Part shown: piece by piece, positions 1 through 4,350 of the stretch
Layout of the letters: every line of letters starts with the position of its first letter
Numbering within the stretch: position 1 is the stretch's first letter
NCBI GenBank assembly: GCA_019243975.1
Contig: JAFATL010000110.1
Location: forward strand, 1 to 6,421
DNA length: 6,421 nt
Source: Actinomycetota bacterium
Lineage (GTDB): Bacteria > Actinomycetota > Acidimicrobiia > Acidimicrobiales > JAFATL01
Direction of reading: 5' to 3'
Made by a program: the position numbers and the translations under genes
Notes under the pieces: model-generated
The model's database searches: none
Told to the model about the DNA's origin: nothing
What the model saw: the letters and a program-made list of their open reading frames with translations, nothing else

Positions 1-119
1 ACCAGGGCCCGGATCATCCCGACTTGGATGGCACCGAGGTTGCCGCCACCTCCGAGGACGAAGGCGGTCTTCGGCCCATCCCCCTCCAGCAGGCGTAGGG
101 GCACGTTCCCACTGTGCAC
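1..119 (-). CDS. Patatin-like phospholipase, N-terminal fragment (runs off left edge)
   Basis: Reading the minus strand leftwards gives ...PKTAFVLGGGG followed by NLGAIQVGMIRAL. This is the glycine-rich oxyanion-hole motif and first helix of the patatin/RssA family of serine lipid acyl hydrolases. The catalytic GxSxG motif and the Asp lie beyond the window, so activity cannot be judged. Two in-frame GTG starts are possible, at 119 and 104. Neither has a strong ribosome binding site; 119 has a weak GGA five bases upstream and is used here. The frame is also open further upstream, so a longer N-terminus cannot be excluded. The gene is divergent from murT. Family assignment is confident because of the motif, but the substrate is unknown. 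Confidence 0.8.
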   Translation of the reverse strand, partial: MHSGNVPLRLLEGDGPKTAFVLGGGGNLGAIQVGMIRAL

Positions 120-193
120 GCATGTCCGATCTGAGACCAGCCCCCAGTTGTGCCATTTGCACCCTACGAGCGGGCTAGTCACTCGCTGACTCC

Positions 194-199
194 TACGCT
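194..199 (+). promoter_or_regulatory. Putative -10 box (TACGCT) for leaderless murT transcript
   Basis: TACGCT fits the TAnnnT form of an actinobacterial -10 element and ends seven bases before the ATG at 207, so transcription would begin at or next to the start codon. No Shine-Dalgarno sequence precedes the ATG, which fits a leaderless message. No convincing -35 is visible. Confidence 0.4.
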
Positions 200-206
200 G
201 GGCCGG

Positions 207-1436
207 ATGTCGACGAGGACGCGCCTGGGCGTGGCGGTGGGAGCAGCCGTGGGCGGCGCGTCGCGGCGGTTGCGCCTCGGCGGGGGCAGCGTGATCGGCG
301 GTCGTGCGCAGCTGGTCGTCGACCCGGATGCCCTTGGCGCGCTCACGCGCGGCCGCCCCGTGTTCCTCGTCAGCGGGACGAACGGGAAGAGCACGACGAC
401 GGCGTTCACGGCCGCCGCCTTGGGCACCCAGGGACCGGTGGTCACCAACTCATTGGGCGCCAACATGCCGCCCGGCCTCGTGGCCACGTTGGCGCCCGCG
501 GCAACGGGGGTTGCGGCCGTGCTCGAGGTGGACGAGCACTGGTTGCCGTCGACGATCGCGAAGGTTCACCCGCGCGCGGTGTCGCTGCTCAACCTCAGCC
601 GCGACCAGATGGACCGCACGGCCGAGGTGCGCACGCTGGCGGCGTCGTGGCGCGCCGCGGTGGGCGCGGCGCCCGACACCCACGTAATTGCCAACGCCGA
701 CGACCCGTTGGTGGCGTGGGCCGCGCTGGTCGGCCGCGAGGTCACGTGGGTGGCGGCCGGGTTGTCGTGGACCGACGACGCGTGGTCGTGCCCCGAGTGT
801 GCGGGCCGACTGGTGTTCGGCGGCCCCGAGGGGTGGGAGTGCATGGGCTGCGATCTGGCCCGGCCCCGGCCGGACGTGTGGTTGGAGGAGTCGGCGGGAT
901 CGACGGTGGTGGCGACCGGCGATGGTGCACGCGTGCCGCTGCGCCTGCAGCTGCCGGGGCGGTGCAACGGTGCCAACGCGGCGATGGCAGTGGCGGCCGC
1001 GCGCGTGGCCGGAGTGCCGGCGAAGGCGGCGGTGGCGGCAGCCGAACGCATCACCGACGTGGGCGGGCGCTACCAGGTGTTCGACGTCGGCGGTACGCGT
1101 GCGCGGCTGCTGCTGGCCAAGAACCCGGCCGGGTGGGTGGAGGTGCTCGAGCTGCTGTCGCACGATGCGCTGCCGGTCGTCGTGGCCATCAACGCCCGGA
1201 TCGCCGACGGGCGCGATCCGTCATGGCTGTGGGACGTGCCGTTCGAGCGCCTGCAGGGCCGGGAGGTGGTGGCCACCGGCGAGCGCAGCCGTGACCTGGC
1301 TGTGCGCCTGGCCTACGCCGAGGTCCCACACCGTCACGTCCCGGACATCGAGGCCGCGATACGGTCTGTTCAAGGACCAGACATGTACGTCGTCGCCAAC
1401 TACACGGCCTTTCAAGCCGTACGAGGCATGCTCTGA
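207..1436 (+). CDS. murT: MurT-like Mur ligase family protein (lipid II isoglutaminyl synthase, ligase subunit)
   Basis: In the known family, MurT activates the alpha-carboxyl of D-Glu in lipid II with ATP, and GatD supplies ammonia from glutamine, giving D-isoglutamine. From the ATG at 207 the protein is 409 aa. It has a P-loop GTNGKST at residues 57-63, a Mur ligase central domain, and an inserted Cys4 zinc ribbon typical of MurT (CPEC at 195-198, CMGC at 212-215). The C-terminal DUF1727-type domain contains LLLAKNPAGW and ADGRDPSWLWDVPFE. Asp343 of SWLWD falls where MurT contributes an acidic residue to the GatD active site (established for S. aureus, residue match inferred). An in-frame GTG at 150 would add 19 residues without family resemblance; ATG 207 matches the usual MurT N-terminus and lies behind a plausible -10 box. 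Oddity: no gatD is adjacent; the neighbours are a divergent patatin gene and a small membrane protein. Confidence 0.92.
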   Translation: MSTRTRLGVAVGAAVGGASRRLRLGGGSVIGGRAQLVVDPDALGALTRGRPVFLVSGTNGKSTTTAFTAAALGTQGPVVTNSLGANMPPGLVATLAPAATGVAAVLEVDEHWLPSTIAKVHPRAVSLLNLSRDQMDRTAEVRTLAASWRAAVGAAPDTHVIANADDPLVAWAALVGREVTWVAAGLSWTDDAWSCPECAGRLVFGGPEGWECMGCDLARPRPDVWLEESAGSTVVATGDGARVPLRLQLPGRCNGANAAMAVAAARVAGVPAKAAVAAAERITDVGGRYQVFDVGGTRARLLLAKNPAGWVEVLELLSHDALPVVVAINARIADGRDPSWLWDVPFERLQGREVVATGERSRDLAVRLAYAEVPHRHVPDIEAAIRSVQGPDMYVVANYTAFQAVRGML

Positions 1437-1840
1437 TGTCGGATCCGCCCGTCTCCGTACGGGGGATGCGGGCGGCGCGCGGTGCGCCCATGCGCCACGT
1501 GCCCGCGGGCGTTCTCGTGGGACGGGTGCTGGTCGCGCTGGGTGTGGTCGCCCTCGCCGTGGCGGCCGCGCTGGCGCTGTTTCCGACCGATGCAGAAGCG
1601 GCGGTGCCGAGCGGCACCAAGAGCACGAGCACCGTTCGCTGCGGCGTGCCGCTCAAGGTGCTGATGACCAAGCGGTCGACGTCATCGTCGGCCAGCGCCC
1701 GCAGCGCCCAGGCCGTGTGCCGCAAGAAGGCCGACGACCGCGTCGGTGCCGCCGTGCCGGTGGGCGTCGTCGGCGTCGTGCTCGTCGTCGCCGGCTTCGC
1801 GTCAACCGCGGCCGCGCGCCGCCGTTCCGACGCCGCTTAG
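1436..1840 (+). CDS. Small membrane protein with two predicted helices, unknown function
   Basis: The 134-aa product has a basic N-terminus and a hydrophobic helix at about residues 23-50. A roughly 55-residue Ser/Thr/Lys-rich loop holds two cysteines (C69, C95), followed by a second helix at about 105-124 and a short basic tail (AARRRSDAA). Positive charge at both ends suggests both termini are cytoplasmic and the loop is outside, where C69 and C95 could form a disulfide (inference). The ATG overlaps the murT stop codon by one base (TGATG), and GAGG lies nine bases upstream inside murT, so translation is probably coupled to murT. Internal Met11 and Met19 are alternative starts. I do not recognise the family. 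The tight coupling suggests, but does not show, a cell-envelope role. Confidence 0.7.
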   Translation: MSDPPVSVRGMRAARGAPMRHVPAGVLVGRVLVALGVVALAVAAALALFPTDAEAAVPSGTKSTSTVRCGVPLKVLMTKRSTSSSASARSAQAVCRKKADDRVGAAVPVGVVGVVLVVAGFASTAAARRRSDAA

Positions 1841-1862
1841 TACTGCGGCCGACGAAAAGGCT

Positions 1863-1921
1863 CAGCTCGTGCGCGCGGCGGGGTTGGGGTCCCCGCCGCA
1901 CCGCGGAGCAGCGATGAGCTG
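1863..1921. terminator. Compound GC-rich hairpin between convergent genes, probable bidirectional terminator
   Basis: A perfect 9-bp stem (GCGGCGGGG at 1875-1883 with CCCCGCCGC at 1891-1899) closes a 7-base loop. An outer stem pairs 1863-1870 with 1914-1921 (CAGCTC/GAGCTG plus a G-U and a T-A pair). It occupies most of the 89-base gap between two genes that run towards each other. There is no U-tract on either side, as is common for hairpin terminators of high-GC actinobacteria. Termination is inferred from position and structure. Confidence 0.6.
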
Positions 1922-1929
1922 CGGAGCCA

Positions 1930-3075
1930 TCAATACTGCGTTTGCGCGATCTGGGTCGGCGTCGCCGCGGGTGCGGCGGCTTTGCGCACCTTGGCCGGGG
2001 CGGCGTTGACGACGATCACCGGCGTGCCCGACGGCACCAGCGGGAACAGCGCTTGCTCGTCGGAGGGCCGCATGCGGATGCAGCCGTGTGACGCGTTGTA
2101 ACCGATCGAGCCTGCGTCGGACGTCTCGTGGATCAGGATGCCCGGCGCGTTGAGCGCCATGGCGTGCGTGCCCAGCGGGTTGTCGGGACCGGGACCGATC
2201 TTCTCGGGCATCTTGGTGGACCACGTGCTGTGCGGGTTGTTCCACGTGGGGTTCACCATCTTGTAGAGCACCCGCCAGGTGCCGGTCGGCGTCGGGAAGG
2301 CGGGCTGGCCGGTGGCGACGCCGTACGTCGCGGTGACGACGCCGTTCTTGTAGAGGTAGAGCTTGTTCTCGCCCGTGCGGACGAGGATCACGGTGCCGAA
2401 CGAGTCCGCCGTGCGGCTGGCCGCCACCGACTTGGTCGGCAGGTTGGCCTCGGCGCGGCCGCGCGCCACGGCCGTCAACAGCACGCGGCGCGCCGCGGGC
2501 GTGTCGAGGGCGCGCCCGGCGCGGTCGGGCGAGATGTGCAGCCAGGAGTCGCTGGTCTCGAGGGTGGCGTCCTTGGCCGCCAGGGCGGTGCCCTTGGCCG
2601 CCTCCTTGAGGAGCTTGTCGATCGCCGGTGCCTGGGCGGCGTGCCACGACGGCTGCAGGGCGATGGTCTGGCTGTTGTCGCCGACAGTTCGGCGCCACAG
2701 GCGCACGAGCAGATTGGGGGAGTTCTCGCGCTTGAGCTCGTCGTCGACGGCCTTGGCAACGTCGATCCGGCGGCCCAGGTCCCACGGAGTGGTCGTCGTC
2801 TGGAAGCCCTCGACGCTGACGCGCAGGGTCTGGTGCAGGGGGGCCTCGAGCTTCTGCTTGAGCAGAGCCACGGCCGCGTCGCGGTCGAGGTTGCCGACGG
2901 CGACCCCGCCGATGGTCGTCCCGCCGGCCAGGCGCTGCGCGTGGCTGTGGTCGAACGAGACCGCGCCGTAGGCGCCGCCGGCCGTGACGAAGACGGGCAG
3001 CAGAAGGGCAGTCACCTTCAACCCGGGACGGTGAAGAAGGCGCGCCAGTGGACGAGTCAAGCGGGGAAGCGCCAC
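1930..3075 (-). CDS. Membrane-anchored L,D-transpeptidase (YkuD domain) with PG_binding_4-like N-domain
   Basis: YkuD enzymes form 3-3 cross-links in peptidoglycan, or attach proteins to it, outside the membrane through a catalytic Cys. From GTG 3075 the protein is 381 aa. It has a short basic N-terminus, one hydrophobic segment at about residues 21-40 (signal anchor), and a domain beginning TTIGGVAVGNLDRDAAVALL that resembles the PG_binding_4/VanW-associated module. A C-terminal YkuD domain follows, with ILIHE (His316) and SHGCIRM (His330, Cys332), so the catalytic residues are intact. The last 25 residues are an Ala/Pro/Thr-rich tail. The frame is open up to 3225, but that extension would run over the start of the divergent gene and lacks family features. 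GTG 3075 gives a normal anchor and sits nine bases behind AATAAT; TTG 3060 is an alternative. It converges on the murT pair. Confidence 0.9.
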   Translation of the reverse strand: MALPRLTRPLARLLHRPGLKVTALLLPVFVTAGGAYGAVSFDHSHAQRLAGGTTIGGVAVGNLDRDAAVALLKQKLEAPLHQTLRVSVEGFQTTTTPWDLGRRIDVAKAVDDELKRENSPNLLVRLWRRTVGDNSQTIALQPSWHAAQAPAIDKLLKEAAKGTALAAKDATLETSDSWLHISPDRAGRALDTPAARRVLLTAVARGRAEANLPTKSVAASRTADSFGTVILVRTGENKLYLYKNGVVTATYGVATGQPAFPTPTGTWRVLYKMVNPTWNNPHSTWSTKMPEKIGPGPDNPLGTHAMALNAPGILIHETSDAGSIGYNASHGCIRMRPSDEQALFPLVPSGTPVIVVNAAPAKVRKAAAPAATPTQIAQTQY

Positions 3076-3084
3076 CAGACCCCA

Positions 3085-3090
3085 ATTATT
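3085..3090 (-). promoter_or_regulatory. Putative -10 box (AATAAT) for the L,D-transpeptidase gene
   Basis: On the minus strand AATAAT (5/6 to TATAAT) ends nine bases before the GTG at 3075. A weak -35 (TTCCAA) lies 17 bases upstream of it. No clear ribosome binding site is present, so the transcript may be leaderless or nearly so. It lies in the AT-richer centre of the 82-base divergent intergenic region. Confidence 0.4.
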
Positions 3091-3144
3091 GAGGAAACAT
3101 CCACCAGTTGGAAAGCGGGATCGTGTAAGCGGCGGCCGCGGCGG

Positions 3145-3151
3145 AAAGGGA
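3145..3151 (+). promoter_or_regulatory. Ribosome binding site (AAAGGGA) that decides the start at 3158
   Basis: AAAGGGA is six bases upstream of ATG 3158 and is the clearest Shine-Dalgarno sequence before an intergenic start in the window. It supports ATG 3158 over the in-frame TTG at 3089, which would overlap the promoter of the divergent gene. Confidence 0.6.
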
Positions 3152-3157
3152 TTCCCC

Positions 3158-3778
3158 ATGTCGACGCAGCCGCCGCCCCTGACGCCGCCCCTCCACGAGG
3201 TCGGTGGACCCATCCCCGAAGACAACCTGCCGGGCCATCACCCTGAACACGAACAGGACAAGCCCGAGGTTCCCCCCGCGCAGCGACCTCGCCGCCGGCG
3301 GGCCCCCGCCAAGAAGCCCAAGCTCGAATCGGTGGCCACCCAGACGTCGGCGCCGGTGGACCGGTCGCCGGTCACGGCGCCGAGCGTGACGGCGGCGCGG
3401 CGGTTCCCATTCGCCGTCGACCCCACCATGGCGCCGTTCGCCCGCCTCTTCGGGGTCAGCGATGAGAACGCGTGGGTGGAAGTGGGCGATTCCACGGTGG
3501 TCGTCAAGTTCGGCCCCTGGGTGCTGCGCACGCCGCGTTCGAACGTGACGGGGGCCGAGATCACCGGCCCCTATGCCTGGGCGAAGGTCGTGGGCGGCCC
3601 CCACCTGTCGCTCCGCGACCGCGGCCTCACCTTCGCCACGTCCACCCGCCGCGGCGTGTGCCTGCACTTCCAGAAGCCGGTGGGCGGCGTCCTCCCGGTG
3701 CCGCTCCTGCGCCACCCCGGCCTGACCGTCACCCCCGACGACCCGGAAGCCCTCGTGGAGGCGCTGCGGGAGCACTGA
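3158..3778 (+). CDS. Conserved actinobacterial-type protein of unknown function
   Basis: The 206-aa product has two parts. Residues 1-80 are low-complexity, rich in Pro, His and Glu, with a basic patch (RPRRRRAPAKKPK at 43-55), and are probably disordered. Residues 81-206 form a compact domain with FPFAVDP, FARLFGV, WVEVGDSTVVVKFGPW, NVTGAEITGPY, LSLRDRGLTFATSTRRGVC and LRHPGLTVTPDDPEALVEAL. From memory, this domain pattern recurs in hypothetical proteins of actinobacteria. The alternating hydrophobic strands suggest a beta-rich fold, perhaps PH-like, but this is a guess. There is no signal peptide, membrane helix or catalytic motif that I recognise. The start is fixed by the AAAGGGA ribosome binding site. 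It is divergent from the L,D-transpeptidase gene and stops five bases from the tRNA-Ala 3' end. Confidence 0.85.
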   Translation: MSTQPPPLTPPLHEVGGPIPEDNLPGHHPEHEQDKPEVPPAQRPRRRRAPAKKPKLESVATQTSAPVDRSPVTAPSVTAARRFPFAVDPTMAPFARLFGVSDENAWVEVGDSTVVVKFGPWVLRTPRSNVTGAEITGPYAWAKVVGGPHLSLRDRGLTFATSTRRGVCLHFQKPVGGVLPVPLLRHPGLTVTPDDPEALVEALREH

Positions 3779-3783
3779 CGGAG

Positions 3784-3856
3784 TGGAGCTGAGGGGAATC
3801 GAACCCCTGACTTCCACCATGCCATGGTGGCGCTCTACCAACTGAGCTACAGCCCC
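3784..3856 (-). tRNA. tRNA-Ala (anticodon GGC)
   Basis: The minus strand folds into a complete 73-nt cloverleaf. The acceptor GGGGCTG pairs with CAGCTCC and includes the G3-U70 wobble that identifies tRNA-Ala. The D arm is GCTC/GAGC, the anticodon stem CCACC/GGTGG has loop ATGGCAT, and the T arm has loop TTCGAAT. The anticodon GGC is at 3821-3823 and reads GCC and GCU. The loop keeps the A32/U38 combination known for this isoacceptor. The discriminator is A73. CCA is not encoded (the next bases are CTC), so it must be added by the CCA-adding enzyme. A possible -10 (TAGCCT) lies at 3870-3875 on the minus strand; this is weak. Confidence 0.97.
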
Positions 3857-3860
3857 GCGT

Positions 3861-3902
3861 GAGGGGTCGAGGCTAGCGCACAGATAACTGTCTCAGCCCC
3901 TC
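3861..3902. repeat. Imperfect inverted repeat in the tRNA/nuclease divergent intergenic region
   Basis: GAGGGG-n2-GAG (3861-3871) is mirrored by CTC-n2-CCCCTC (3892-3902), nine of eleven positions pairing across a 20-base spacer. It lies between the 5' end of tRNA-Ala and the start of the nuclease-like gene, so it could be an operator or a transcribed stem. It may also be chance in GC-rich DNA. Confidence 0.3.
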
Positions 3903-3904
3903 GG

Positions 3905-3910
3905 TACCGT
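3905..3910 (+). promoter_or_regulatory. Putative -10 box (TACCGT) for the PD-(D/E)XK gene
   Basis: TACCGT fits TAnnnT and ends eight bases before ATG 3919, the same geometry as at leuS. No ribosome binding site precedes the ATG, and no good -35 is seen. Confidence 0.4.
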
Positions 3911-3918
3911 CGGTTGGC

Positions 3919-4317
3919 ATGGGGGATACACCTTCCGAGGTCGGGTCGAGAACCGAGCTGGCCGTGGCGGTGGCCCTGTGCCGGGCGGGCAAACGCGTCT
4001 ATACGCCGTTGTTCGAACCACACGGCCGCGTCGACCTCCTGTGCGAGGACGCCACGGGCTATCAGCGAGTCCAGTGCAAGACGGCGCGGCTGGTTGGTGA
4101 CGCCCTGTTTTTCCACACCTGCAGCAACACGGGAAAGCAGCCGCGCGACTACAGGGGCGAAGTTGACGTGTTCGGTGTGTACTCGCCCGAGCTCGATCAG
4201 GTCTTCATCGTGCCGGTCGATGTCGCGCCGGTGCGGGGTTGCACCCTGCGCCTCGGTCCTGCACGCAATGGGCAGGCCAAGGGCGTTCACTGGGCGAAGG
4301 ACTACCTGCTCAGCTGA
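3919..4317 (+). CDS. Stand-alone PD-(D/E)XK nuclease-like protein (group I intron-associated endonuclease family)
   Basis: The 132-aa product matches the layout of the PDDEXK_5 family, named after group I intron-associated homing endonucleases. An N-terminal helix carries Glu13 (SRTELAVAVALCRAG), a strand carries Asp39 (HGRVDLLCE), and the third motif QCKTAR supplies Gln52 and Lys54. It ends with the family signature DVFGVYSPELDQVFIVPVD at 83-101. All presumed metal-binding and catalytic residues are present, so it could be an active DNA nuclease (inference). It has no separate DNA-binding domain, and no intron, methylase or mobile element is beside it. Many such short proteins occur alone in bacterial genomes with unknown roles. 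The stop is 33 bases before the leuS start. Confidence 0.82.
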   Translation: MGDTPSEVGSRTELAVAVALCRAGKRVYTPLFEPHGRVDLLCEDATGYQRVQCKTARLVGDALFFHTCSNTGKQPRDYRGEVDVFGVYSPELDQVFIVPVDVAPVRGCTLRLGPARNGQAKGVHWAKDYLLS

Positions 4318-4336
4318 GCCCCTCACGGCCACCCCC

Positions 4337-4342
4337 TACCAT
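4337..4342 (+). promoter_or_regulatory. Putative -10 box (TACCAT) for leaderless leuS
   Basis: TACCAT ends eight bases before GTG 4351, with a weak CTGAGC -35 (3/6) 17 bases upstream, overlapping the stop of the preceding gene. No ribosome binding site precedes the GTG. An ATG overlapping this box opens only a five-codon frame (MAGRG) and is not the leuS start. Confidence 0.4.
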
Positions 4343-4350
4343 GGCGGGCC

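Noticed and set aside
688..1917. A 409-codon plus-strand frame overlapping murT and the small membrane gene.
   Set aside because: Arg/Trp/Ala-rich composition and overlap with a clear MurT reading mark it as an out-of-frame shadow.
1862..3246. Long open frames on both strands across the L,D-transpeptidase gene.
   Set aside because: They are Arg/Gly/Ala/Pro-rich antisense or shifted readings; only the minus-strand frame ending at 1930 shows YkuD motifs.
3784..3856. tRNA-Ala as an integration (att) site with an element beside it.
   Set aside because: No integrase and no direct repeat of the tRNA 3' end is present; the 3' side meets a conserved gene within five bases.
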